This document shows positions 51,292-59,646 of a DNA stretch of 64,000 nucleotides, one piece after another. Position 1 is the stretch's first letter. Every line of letters begins with the position of its first letter. The stretch lies in NCBI RefSeq assembly GCF_036898825.1, contig NZ_JARUND010000002.1, positions 682,001 through 746,000 on the forward strand, read 5' to 3'. The DNA is from Streptomyces sp. B21-083 (GTDB taxonomy: Bacteria > Actinomycetota > Actinomycetes > Streptomycetales > Streptomycetaceae). The notes under the pieces were generated by a model. It ran no database searches and had not been told where the DNA came from. It worked only from the letters and a program-made list of their open reading frames with translations. A program made the translations under genes and the position numbers.

Positions 51292-52314
51292 ATGACTTCG
51301 CTGCGCCGTCGCCTGCTCATACTCGTCGCGGGAGCACTGGTCCTCGCCGGCGTGGGAACCGGTGTGGTCCTGCACGCCGCCGACCGCGCGGACCGGGCGA
51401 ACCGGTCGCAGGCGGGCGGCCCCGCCGTCAGTACGGGCAAGCTGACACTCGACCAGAAGAGCCGCCTGACGTTCGTCAACGCCGCCGCCGGCCCGCACCG
51501 CACCGCGGTCGCCTCGGTCCCGTCCGCCGACCCCGGCGCCGGCCGGACCGCCTCGGACCTCAAGTGCGCGCGCTTCTACGCGGCGGCCGGCACGGGCGTC
51601 TGCCTCCAGTCCGTCCCCGGGGTCCTCAAGCAGAGCAACCGCGCCCTGCTCCTGGACGCGAACCTCCGCACCGTACGCACCTATCCGCTCGCCGGCGCCC
51701 CCAGCCGGGCCCGGGTCTCCCCCAGTGGCCGCTTCGTCGCCTGGACCGTCTTCGTGTCCGGCGAGTCCTACGCGTCCGCCTTCTTCTCCACCCGGACCTC
51801 GGTCCTGGACACCCGCTCCATGAAGCTGACTCCCAGCCTGGAGACGTTCTCCGTCGTCCTGGACGGCAAGCCGCACCGCGCCTCGGACATCAACTTCTGG
51901 GGCGTCACCTTCGCCTCCGACGACGACACCTTCTACGCCACCCTCAACACCGGCAACAAGACCTATCTGGTCCGGGGTTCGCTCTCCGAGCGCAAGGTCA
52001 CCACCCTGATCGAGAACGTGGAGTGCCCCTCACTCTCCCCGGACGGGACGCGGGTCGCCTTCAAGAAGCGGGTCCTGTCCCGTACGGCCCTCTGGCACGA
52101 GTACGTCCTCGACCTCGGCACGCTCAAGGAAACGGCGCTCGCCGAACGCCACAGCGTCGACGACCAGGCCACCTGGCTCGACAACGACACGATCGCCTAC
52201 GCGCTGCCCACCAACGGCAAGGTCGGCAGCAGTGACCTGTGGACCGTACCCGCGAACGGGACGGGCAGCCCCCGTCTGCTGATCCCGGGGGCCTCGTCCC
52301 CGGCACCCCTGTAG
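51292..52314 (+). CDS. Membrane-anchored TolB-like beta-propeller protein
   Basis: The 340-aa protein has a signal or anchor helix (RRRLLILVAGALVLAGVGTG, about 5-24) and a beta-rich outer domain. TolB-like blade motifs are RARVSPSGRFVAWTVFVSGE, ECPSLSPDGTRVAFKKRVLS and DDQATWLDNDTIAYALP. These resemble WD40-like PD40 repeats. Probably a periplasm-side scaffold. Starts 31 bp after the MFS gene; a hairpin terminator follows. Confidence 0.75.
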   Translation: MTSLRRRLLILVAGALVLAGVGTGVVLHAADRADRANRSQAGGPAVSTGKLTLDQKSRLTFVNAAAGPHRTAVASVPSADPGAGRTASDLKCARFYAAAGTGVCLQSVPGVLKQSNRALLLDANLRTVRTYPLAGAPSRARVSPSGRFVAWTVFVSGESYASAFFSTRTSVLDTRSMKLTPSLETFSVVLDGKPHRASDINFWGVTFASDDDTFYATLNTGNKTYLVRGSLSERKVTTLIENVECPSLSPDGTRVAFKKRVLSRTALWHEYVLDLGTLKETALAERHSVDDQATWLDNDTIAYALPTNGKVGSSDLWTVPANGTGSPRLLIPGASSPAPL

Positions 52315-52337
52315 GCGGCGAGACGGCGAGAGCACGG

Positions 52338-52367
52338 GACGCCCGCGTCCAGGTGGACGCGGGCGTC
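52338..52367. terminator. Hairpin between convergent genes
   Basis: gacgcccgcgtcc (52338-52350) pairs perfectly with ggacgcgggcgtc (52355-52367) around an aggt loop. It follows the TolB-like gene and faces the end of the leftward GDSL gene, so it can end both transcripts. Confidence 0.85.
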
Positions 52368-52384
52368 GGGCATGCTCGCCGGGT

Positions 52385-53659
52385 TCAGGGAGCGTCGCGG
52401 TCGCAGGCCAGATCCGGCAGCCGCACCGCGTCGGCCATCGCCTGCATACCGGTGTCGTTGGGGTGCAGGTGATCGCCGTTGTCGAAGAACGGCAGGATCC
52501 GCTCATGGTCGTAGGGGCTGCGCAGGACGCGGTCGAAGTCGGCCACGGCGTCGAACTCGCCGCCGCCACGGATGAATTCGTTGACCTCCCGGCGTACGGA
52601 CTCGGCCGGCGCGTCCCACTCGGACCAGCCCTTGAAGGGCCCGACCGTGGCCCCGACGACGCACACGCCGGCCGTATGGGCGCGGTCGATGATCCGGCGG
52701 TAGCCGTCGATCAGCTCCGCGGCCGTGACACCGGAGTGGGCCTTGATGTCGTTGACGCCCTCGAAGAGGAGGACCGTGCGGACGCCGGGGTGGGAGAGCA
52801 CGTCCCGGTCCAGTCTGTTCAGGGCGCTCTGGCCGGCTCCGTCGGCGAGGACCTTGTTGCCGGAGATCCCCTCGTTGGCCACTCCCCCGATGCCGGTGTC
52901 GGCGCCTGCGTCGGTCTGGAGGCGGCGGGCCAGGTAGTCCGGCCAGCGCCGGTTCAGGCCGGTGCTGGACTGCCAGCCGTCGGTGATGGAATCGCCCAGC
53001 GCGACGACCGCACCGATGTCCGAGTCTGTCCGCACGGTGACGGCGTCCAGATAGAACCAGGAGCCGGTGGTGCCGGTCCAGTTGTCCGGGCCCTCCTCCG
53101 CAACGTGATCGCCCGCGGAGGTGTAGGACGTCTGCATGGCCATGCCATGCCCCGTCGCCGGGCCGCCCGCCTCGGCGGCGTACAGGCTGACCAGCAGCGA
53201 GGTGGCGGCCGGCAGCCGTCCGGGCAGCGGATCACTGAGGACGGTCTCACCGGCGGGCAGGGTGACGGACCGCTTCCCGCCGAACGTCAGAGGCCTGTTG
53301 CTGCCACGGACCAGGGCGGCACCCTCCTTCTGTAGACCCACGTACCCCCGGCCGAGGGTCAGGGGCCGGTCGCCGAAGGCGTTGGACAGCCGGACGCGCA
53401 GGTGGGTTCCGCCCGCACTGGTCCGTACGACGAGCCGGTAACCACGGTCCGAGGCGGCCTCGCCCATCCGGTCGGCGCTCGCACCCCAGGTGACGATCTC
53501 GTGCGTCGTGGCAGTCGCGGCAGTCACGGAACTCGGGGCACGCGCGGCAGGGGCTGCCGTCGCCGGTCCGGTGAACAGCTGCGCGGCGGCGGCCGACGCG
53601 ACGACCGCCACGGCGAGCCGCCGCAGTACGCCTGCGGCACTGACGGTGTGTTGGCGCAC
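52385..53659 (-). CDS. Secreted SGNH/GDSL hydrolase
   Basis: The 424-aa protein has a signal peptide (about 1-36, ending ATAAPAA), an N-terminal beta domain (about 50-210) and an SGNH hydrolase domain. The nucleophile is Ser224 in VVALGDSITDGW, block III is FEGVNDIKAH near 300, and the catalytic Asp/His are in FDNGDHLHPNDTGMQ near 400. It probably removes acetyl or other acyl groups from polysaccharides. It is 4 bp downstream of the GH95 gene, so it is part of the sugar-scavenging operon. Confidence 0.9.
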   Translation of the reverse strand: MRQHTVSAAGVLRRLAVAVVASAAAAQLFTGPATAAPAARAPSSVTAATATTHEIVTWGASADRMGEAASDRGYRLVVRTSAGGTHLRVRLSNAFGDRPLTLGRGYVGLQKEGAALVRGSNRPLTFGGKRSVTLPAGETVLSDPLPGRLPAATSLLVSLYAAEAGGPATGHGMAMQTSYTSAGDHVAEEGPDNWTGTTGSWFYLDAVTVRTDSDIGAVVALGDSITDGWQSSTGLNRRWPDYLARRLQTDAGADTGIGGVANEGISGNKVLADGAGQSALNRLDRDVLSHPGVRTVLLFEGVNDIKAHSGVTAAELIDGYRRIIDRAHTAGVCVVGATVGPFKGWSEWDAPAESVRREVNEFIRGGGEFDAVADFDRVLRSPYDHERILPFFDNGDHLHPNDTGMQAMADAVRLPDLACDRDAP

Positions 53660-53663
53660 CGAG

Positions 53664-56081
53664 TCACCGCCCCAGGTCGCGCAGCGTCACGGAACGGCCG
53701 GGCGACAGGGTGACCTTCCGAGACCTGTCCCCGTACGCCACCGCTGTCGTGCGACCGCCGACACTCGTCACCGTGACCTCGGTCGGTCTGCCATCCCGCC
53801 AGCTCAGATCCACGGTGAAGCCACCGCGTACACCCACGCCCGTGATCGATCCCGACTCGGACCAGGCCTCGGGCAGCGCCGGCAGCAGCTCGACATGGCC
53901 GGGACGGGAGTACACCAGCATCTCGATCATCGCGGCGGGCGTGCCGAAGTTGCCGTCGATCTGGAAGATGCCCCGGCCTCGCTCGACCTCGTAGATGTCG
54001 AACAGGTTGGGCGCGGTGCCGTTGCTGCCGTCGGCGGAGGGCCGCAGGTTGTTCACGACGAGCCGGTAGGCGTTGTCGGCGTTCTTCAGCCGGGCCCAGC
54101 ACAGACCGCGCCAGGCGTTCGCCCAGCCGAAGCTCTCCATGCCGCGCGCGGTGAGCAGCGCCGTCGCGCCCTCGACGATCTCAGCGGGCGTCGAGCCGTC
54201 CGGGCGGATCCGGTCGCCGGGGAACAACTGGACGAGCGGGGACAGATGCCGGTGAGTGGTCTCCCCCAGGTTGTCGGGGGACATCCACTCCTCCAACCAG
54301 CCTGTTCTCGGGCTCACTTGAGGCAGGTAGAGCTGCTTCTGCAGGCCGGCGACCGTCCGGGCGTACGCACCGTCCCTGCCCAACACCCCGCACGTCGTGC
54401 GGTAGTTGTCGAACAGGGCCCAGACCAGCTCCTGGGCGTAGGTGATGCCCTTGGCGTCGAGCGGGCCGTGCTCGGGCGACCAGTCGCTGTCGGCGACGAG
54501 GACCTCGCGCGTCTCGCCGGTGCCCGGGTCCGTGACAGTCGTCGTCAGCAGCCTCGCCTCCCAGAACTCACAGGCCCCCTTGAGCATCGGGTGGATACGG
54601 GCGAGATGGGCTCGGTCCTGGGTGAACTCGTAGTGCTCGTAGAGGGAGTTGCACAGCCAGGCGTTGCCGGCGGGGTGCCACCACCAGCCCATGCCGCCGT
54701 GGATGTTGGTGGAGACGGCGACGGTCCAGCCCGCGATCTTCCCGGTGGAGTTGCGGTAGCGGTTGCGGGGATCGTTGAAGTGGGTGCGGGTGAGCTCGGT
54801 CCAGGAGGGCAGCTGGGCCAGGCAGTAGTCGGTGAAGGCGTCGAAACAGTCGGACAGGGCAGCCCGGTCGGCCATCCAGTAGTTCATCTGGAGGTTGATG
54901 TCGGTGTGGTAGTCGCCCATCCAGTCCGGGTCGTTGCCGTCGAGCCACAGGCCCTGGAGGTTCAGCGGCAGACTGCCGCGTGAGCCGGCGATCATCAGAT
55001 AGCGCCCGAACTGAAGGTAGGACGCCTCCAGTTCGGGGTCGGGCGTGTCATCGGTGTGACGTGCCCCGATCCGCTCCCAGGTGTCCATTCCACGTTGTAG
55101 CGCGGTGGAGGTACCGAGGGACACATCCATGCGCTCGAACAGCCTTCGGTGGTCGGCGACATGGGTGTGCAGCAGGGTGGTCGCGGAGTGCTCGGCGGCG
55201 TCGAGCACCTTGGCGCGGGCGAGTTTTCGCGGGTCGAGCGACGGATCGCGGTAGTCGGCGGCCGCGTCGGGCGCGTAGTCGGTGCCGCCGGTGACGATCA
55301 CCGTGAGGCTCCCGCAGTTCCGGAACGAGATCCGTGCCCCCTCGACGGCGACGGTTCCTCCGCTCCCGTACGCGGTGACGGCCGCCCCGTACCGCAGTCC
55401 GTTGGGGAACTCGGCGCCGTAGGAGGCGTATCGGCCCGAGGGTACGCCCGTGGTGGTCTCACCGTGGGTGCCGTCCAGGCTGACGGCGCCGGTGTACCGG
55501 CCGCCTCCGTCCTGGGTGAAGTGCAGGACCACGACATCGTCGGGGAGGCTGGCGAAGACCTGCCGCCGGTACGTCACACCGGAGCGCACGTAGGAGGCGG
55601 TGACCAGTCCCTGGCGGAGGTCGAGGGCGCGTCGGTAGCCGGAGACGGCCGAGAGGTCGTGGTCGGGTATGTCGACGGTCAGCTTGCCCAGCAGGGTGAA
55701 CGACCCGAAGTCCGCGCGGCCGTACGGGAACTGACCGTCGTCGTCGAGGGTGCTGTTGGGTCCGCCGGTCCACATGGTGGCGTCGGTGAGGAACAGCCGT
55801 TCCCGGCCCGGGTCGTTGCTCACGAGCGCGCCGAGGCGGCCGTTGCCGACCGGCAGACCCTGGGTGATCATCGAGCCGTCGTCGGCGGGTGCCTGCCACC
55901 ACAGTTCGGTGCTGGTGCCCTTGGACAGCATCGGGGAGTCGGTGGGTCTCGTGGGTGCGGCGGAGGCGGCGAAGGCGGGCGTCCCGCCGAGAGCGGCGAG
56001 GGCTCCGGAGACGGCGGCGAAGGAGAGAAGGCCGCGTCGGCTGGGGTGGGGCGGTGGCGAATCGGGGCGTGGGGTGTCCAT
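53664..56081 (-). CDS. Exported GH95-family glycosidase (alpha-L-fucosidase-like)
   Basis: The 805-aa enzyme has a twin-arginine-type signal (SRRGLLSFAAVSGALAAL, about 14-31). The GH95 N-terminal beta domain includes GLPVGNGRLGALVSNDPGRE and FLTDATMWTGGPN. The (alpha/alpha)6 barrel has LPLNLQGLWLDGNDPDWMGD, YHTDINLQMNYW, HGGMGWWWHPAGNAWLC and IDGNFGTPAAMIEMLVYS. GH95 members hydrolyse alpha-1,2-L-fucosides or alpha-L-galactosides with an Asn-activated water. Together with the GH27 enzyme this fits removal of terminal residues from xyloglucan, pectin side chains or host-like glycans. Confidence 0.9.
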   Translation of the reverse strand: MDTPRPDSPPPHPSRRGLLSFAAVSGALAALGGTPAFAASAAPTRPTDSPMLSKGTSTELWWQAPADDGSMITQGLPVGNGRLGALVSNDPGRERLFLTDATMWTGGPNSTLDDDGQFPYGRADFGSFTLLGKLTVDIPDHDLSAVSGYRRALDLRQGLVTASYVRSGVTYRRQVFASLPDDVVVLHFTQDGGGRYTGAVSLDGTHGETTTGVPSGRYASYGAEFPNGLRYGAAVTAYGSGGTVAVEGARISFRNCGSLTVIVTGGTDYAPDAAADYRDPSLDPRKLARAKVLDAAEHSATTLLHTHVADHRRLFERMDVSLGTSTALQRGMDTWERIGARHTDDTPDPELEASYLQFGRYLMIAGSRGSLPLNLQGLWLDGNDPDWMGDYHTDINLQMNYWMADRAALSDCFDAFTDYCLAQLPSWTELTRTHFNDPRNRYRNSTGKIAGWTVAVSTNIHGGMGWWWHPAGNAWLCNSLYEHYEFTQDRAHLARIHPMLKGACEFWEARLLTTTVTDPGTGETREVLVADSDWSPEHGPLDAKGITYAQELVWALFDNYRTTCGVLGRDGAYARTVAGLQKQLYLPQVSPRTGWLEEWMSPDNLGETTHRHLSPLVQLFPGDRIRPDGSTPAEIVEGATALLTARGMESFGWANAWRGLCWARLKNADNAYRLVVNNLRPSADGSNGTAPNLFDIYEVERGRGIFQIDGNFGTPAAMIEMLVYSRPGHVELLPALPEAWSESGSITGVGVRGGFTVDLSWRDGRPTEVTVTSVGGRTTAVAYGDRSRKVTLSPGRSVTLRDLGR

Positions 56082-56114
56082 GTATGCGCTCCCTTGCGAC
56101 GTGCGAGTGGGCCG

Positions 56115-57914
56115 TCAGGACAGGTTCGGTACGTCGACCCGGTCGATGTCGGGGGCGTAGCCGTCGCCGCTGTCTAGGGTGATGGTGTTGGTGCCGGCCT
56201 TCAGATCGAGCGGCACGCTCACCGTCTCGACGGTTCCCCAGTCGCCCGTGGAGGAGAACTTGTGGCCGGTGGCGGCCCCGGCGTTGGCGGAGATCCGTAG
56301 GGAGCGCGCGTCGCCGCTGACGTAGGCGATGTCCACCACGTACCGCCCCGCCTTCGCGACCTTGATCCCGTTCAGGGTGAGCTTTCCGCCGAGGTAGAGA
56401 TTGCCGACCTTCTTGGCTCCGGAGCAGGCGCCGCAGCCGGCCACCGAGGCGTTGCCGCTGAGGGTGCTGGCCCCCGCCTCCGCCTCGTAGGCCGTCTTCG
56501 TCAGGGCAGGACCCTGCGGGGTGACGGTGAACAGGCGCGAGCCGTGCGTGGGCAATGCCTGGGTGACCTTGTCCTTGTACGTGCCGAGGTTCTCGTGGTT
56601 CCACAGGTCGCGGACTTTGGCCTTGCCGGAGAACCCGAGGGCGGACCAGTCGGCGGTGACGGAAGCGGGCGCGTTACCGAGGTTGAACAGGGCGACCGTG
56701 AAGGTGCCGTCGGAGTTCTTCGCCGCCCAGACCTGCTGGTCGTCGGAGGGGGTGATCGGCCTGGCGGGCGGGGTGTCGCCCTGGTCGACCGCGATGACCT
56801 CCCTGTTGGTGAGGAGGGAGAGCCCGTAGGAGTCGAGGCGTGTCAGGTCGTCACCGGTGTAGAGGGGCGACTTGGCGATCGCCCACAAGGTGGCGTAGCT
56901 CTGCCGCTCGGCCTTGGTGAGCCCGTCCATCTCGCCGTTGCCGACGTTGAGGGAGTCCAGGTCGTTCCAGCCGCCGGGGCCGGCGTGGCGGGTCCAGGCG
57001 GGAGTGTCGTCCCAGCGGTCCTCGACGGAGTTCTCCCAGGTGACCAGCGTGTTGCAGTAGCACTCGACGTCGGTGTCGATACGCCAGCCGTTGGAGTACC
57101 GCTTCCAGTCGGCGGCATGGCCGATGTCGAGGGACCAGGACAGTTCGAGATGGATCGGCCGTCCGGTGGCGGCTATCGCCTTCTGCCATGCGGCGACGTC
57201 GGCGACGTTGTCGTAGTTGTCCCCGCTCTTGAACGAGCCGGGGCCGACACCGTCGAGTTTGAGGAAGTCGTAGCCCCAGTCGGCGAACAACCGCGCCTGG
57301 GAGTCGATGTACTTCTGGGCGCAGGGCCGCGAGAAGTCGAGTTTGTACGCGCTGTCCCACCCGTTGGTGGTGCGCAGGTCGCCGTACACCACGTCGGCGG
57401 TCGTGCAGCCCTCGGCGTTCCACACAGGCACCCTGCCCTCGCCGTACGCCTCCTTCTCCAGCCCGGCCGGCAGATAGATGCCGGCCTTCAGCCCCTTGGC
57501 GTGGAGGTCGTCGGCGACGGCCTTCATCCCTCGGGGGAAGCGCCCGGGATCTGCGGCCTGTCGACCGTACCCGTCGAAGCGGGGCTTCCAGGCCGTGTCC
57601 CGCCACCAGCCGGCGTCGATGTTGACGTACTCGTAGCCGTACGGCTTGAGCTTGGCGGCGAGTGCGTCGGCCTGCTTCAGCACGTTCTTCTCGGTCAGAT
57701 AGCTGTAGTCGCCGTCCGGGTTGAGTCCCGGGTACTTGGACGACTGCATGCTCCAGCTCGTCCAGCCCATGTACGGCCGGGTCGTGGGCGCGGGGACGGC
57801 GTCCGCCACCGGGGTGGCCGTGGCGGCGGGGGTGAGCGCCGCGAGGCCCGCGGTCAGGGCGAGGACGAGCAGGGCTCTGCCTGTGCGGTGGGCGTGGTGG
57901 GGGGACAACGGCAT
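56115..57914 (-). CDS. Secreted GH27 alpha-galactosidase with C-terminal CBM35
   Basis: The 599-aa protein has a signal peptide (about 1-34) then RPYMGWTSWSMQSSKYPGLN, YEYVNIDAGWWRDTAWKPRF, the nucleophile region DWGYDFLKLDGVGPGSFKSG, and GPGGWNDLDSLNVGNGEMDG with the acid/base Asp expected near. Both catalytic regions are intact by eye. A Greek-key domain follows (about 390-460), then a CBM35-like module from about 472 (AYEAEAGASTLSGNASVAGC to DIDRVDVPNLS). Removes terminal alpha-galactose or beta-L-arabinopyranose. Start ATG at 57914. Confidence 0.9.
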   Translation of the reverse strand: MPLSPHHAHRTGRALLVLALTAGLAALTPAATATPVADAVPAPTTRPYMGWTSWSMQSSKYPGLNPDGDYSYLTEKNVLKQADALAAKLKPYGYEYVNIDAGWWRDTAWKPRFDGYGRQAADPGRFPRGMKAVADDLHAKGLKAGIYLPAGLEKEAYGEGRVPVWNAEGCTTADVVYGDLRTTNGWDSAYKLDFSRPCAQKYIDSQARLFADWGYDFLKLDGVGPGSFKSGDNYDNVADVAAWQKAIAATGRPIHLELSWSLDIGHAADWKRYSNGWRIDTDVECYCNTLVTWENSVEDRWDDTPAWTRHAGPGGWNDLDSLNVGNGEMDGLTKAERQSYATLWAIAKSPLYTGDDLTRLDSYGLSLLTNREVIAVDQGDTPPARPITPSDDQQVWAAKNSDGTFTVALFNLGNAPASVTADWSALGFSGKAKVRDLWNHENLGTYKDKVTQALPTHGSRLFTVTPQGPALTKTAYEAEAGASTLSGNASVAGCGACSGAKKVGNLYLGGKLTLNGIKVAKAGRYVVDIAYVSGDARSLRISANAGAATGHKFSSTGDWGTVETVSVPLDLKAGTNTITLDSGDGYAPDIDRVDVPNLS

Positions 57915-58050
57915 GACTGTGACCTCCGGGTCGGTGAAGGACGTGCGGGTTGCCGGTGCTGGGACGCCCGGTCGCGGGCGTGCGGGATCACGCCCCGGGA
58001 CTGGTGCGTCCGGGGCGGGAGACGGGGGTAGAGGGAGGAGGCGGTGGGCC

Positions 58051-58188
58051 TCAGCGTTCTCCGCGTCCGATGACGGTCTTCGGGCGAACGGTGGCCCCTG
58101 GCCTGGACATGCCGTCCGGCTCGCCACGGCGGGCGCCGGGGCCGGCCGCGGCCGGTTCCTGTGACGTGAAGCGGCTCTGCGACGACAT
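58051..58188 (-). CDS. Small ORF of 45 codons between ROK and GH27 genes
   Basis: The ATG at 58188 lies behind a strong AAGGAG ribosome site, 2 bp after the ROK stop. It encodes MSSQSRFTSQEPAAAGPGAR then a Gly/Arg/Pro-rich tail ending TVIGRGER. No homologue or membrane segment is recognised. The strong site and coupling argue for translation. It may be a true small protein, or the kept N-terminus of a lost ABC-permease gene; N-termini of this kind (SQSRxxSxEPAAA) are common there. The 136 bp to the GH27 start hold no other feature. Confidence 0.45.
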   Translation of the reverse strand: MSSQSRFTSQEPAAAGPGARRGEPDGMSRPGATVRPKTVIGRGER

Positions 58189-58190
58189 CG

Positions 58191-59372
58191 CTACTCCTTG
58201 GGCGTGTCTGATCTGATGAAGGACTGGATGGCGGTGGCCGCCGCTCCCCGTGCCCACTCCTCGAAGGGCAGCGGACGCGTCCTGACGTCGCATCGCGCGG
58301 CGGCACCGAAGGCGGAGGCGGTGAAGGTGTCCCTGATCCGCTCGGCGAACAGGTCGTAGGCGGCGAGCCCTTCGCCGGAGATGATCACTCGTTCAGGTCC
58401 GAGCAGATTGACCACGGATCCGATGGCCCGTCCGATGGCCTCGCCGGCACGCGCGTACACCTCACGGGCTCCGGCATCGCCGCGGTGGGCCAGTTCCAGG
58501 GCCTCGGCAGCGTCCGCCACGTCGATCCCGGTCTCGGCCCGCACGTCGCGCACGATCGCCGAGTCGGAGGCGATGGCCTCCACACAGCCCCGGTTGCCGC
58601 AGTGGCACGGGGGGCCCGCCGGGTCGAGGGAGAGATGCCCGATCTCACCGGCCACCCCATGCGCGCCGGAGACCACCCGGCCCCCCACGACGAGCCCGCA
58701 GCCGATGCCGGCGCCCACCGTCACCAGCGCGAAGTCGGACAGCCCCACGCCCGCGCCGAACCACTGTTCGGCGACGGTGAGCGCACGGACGTCGTTGTCG
58801 ACGGTGACCGGCAGACCGGTGGTCATGGCGGCGAGGTCGGCGAGCGGGACGTCCCGCCAGTCGAGGAACGGGGAGTACCGCACCATGCCCTCCGCACGGT
58901 CCACATCGCCCGAGACGGCGATCCCCATGCCCCTGACCGGCGCCCCGAACTCTTCGGCAGCGGTGCGCAGTTCGAGGACGAGGTCGCTCAGGGTGGCGAG
59001 AACACCCCCGGGCCGTCGGTCGTCGAGCGGGATGTGCCGGGCGATCCTGATACGGCAGCAGAGATCCGTCAGTACGGCGATGATCTCGTCGCCGGTCACC
59101 TTGACCCCGAGGAACAGCGCACGATCACCGTCGACCCGCACCGGGTTGGCGGGTCGACCGAGCGCCCGCCGGTGCTCCTCGTCGATGTCCTCCAGCAGGT
59201 ATCCCGTCTCGATCAGCGGCCGGACCGCCTTGGTCACCGCCGCGGGGGACAGTGCGGCCCGCCGTGCGATCTCCGCGCGGGTGAGCGGGCCGTGGGAGAG
59301 CACGATGGTGAAGATCTGGGCGGCGGCGGGTGTATGGGCCGGGAACGTCTCGGAGTGGGGCGACGGTCGCAT
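58191..59372 (-). CDS. ROK-family transcriptional repressor
   Basis: The 393-aa protein has an N-terminal winged helix (FTIVLSHGPLTRAEIARRAA, LSPAAVTKAVRPLIE) and a ROK sugar-kinase-like domain with the degenerate ATP motif FLGVKVTGDEIIAVLTDL. Zinc-site CHCGNRGCVEA is near 265, with EIGHLSLDP just before it. Loss of DxGGT suits a sensor rather than a kinase. The ATG probably coincides with the transcript start. The repressor likely binds the inverted repeat at its own promoter and is released by a sugar from the GH27/GH95 reactions. Confidence 0.92.
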   Translation of the reverse strand: MRPSPHSETFPAHTPAAAQIFTIVLSHGPLTRAEIARRAALSPAAVTKAVRPLIETGYLLEDIDEEHRRALGRPANPVRVDGDRALFLGVKVTGDEIIAVLTDLCCRIRIARHIPLDDRRPGGVLATLSDLVLELRTAAEEFGAPVRGMGIAVSGDVDRAEGMVRYSPFLDWRDVPLADLAAMTTGLPVTVDNDVRALTVAEQWFGAGVGLSDFALVTVGAGIGCGLVVGGRVVSGAHGVAGEIGHLSLDPAGPPCHCGNRGCVEAIASDSAIVRDVRAETGIDVADAAEALELAHRGDAGAREVYARAGEAIGRAIGSVVNLLGPERVIISGEGLAAYDLFAERIRDTFTASAFGAAARCDVRTRPLPFEEWARGAAATAIQSFIRSDTPKE

Positions 59373-59378
59373 GGCCGG

Positions 59379-59416
59379 AACGTACGGTTCATTCTTTTCT
59401 GTTGTCAATAAAAGAA
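59379..59416 (-). promoter_or_regulatory. ROK promoter and operator
   Basis: On the minus strand TTGACA (59408-59403) and TACGTT (59384-59379) are 18 bp apart and would start RNA close to the A of the ATG at 59372, so the message is probably leaderless; no ribosome site precedes the ATG. The inverted repeat ttctttt (59392-59398) / aaaagaa (59410-59416), with 11-bp spacer, spans the -35 box. It includes the 18-bp motif shared with the GH2 gene. The 274-bp gap 59373-59646 holds no other clear feature. Confidence 0.6.
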
Positions 59417-59646
59417 GCAGGATTCCTGTGAAGTCGCTGTCCGCGCTCCGGCGCCCACCCCGTGCGCCTCGCGCGCCCCGCACATCAGCCGGACTCCGGC
59501 GAGGATGGTGCGGGTCCGCAGGTCGCGGCCGGTCTGCGACGAAGAACCCATGGTGACCGGGCATCCGGGCTAGAGTGATCCTTTCTGCCGCTTCATCTGC
59601 CGAGTGGGATGACCGCCGGGAGTCGTAAGATCCGGTCTCAGATCCC

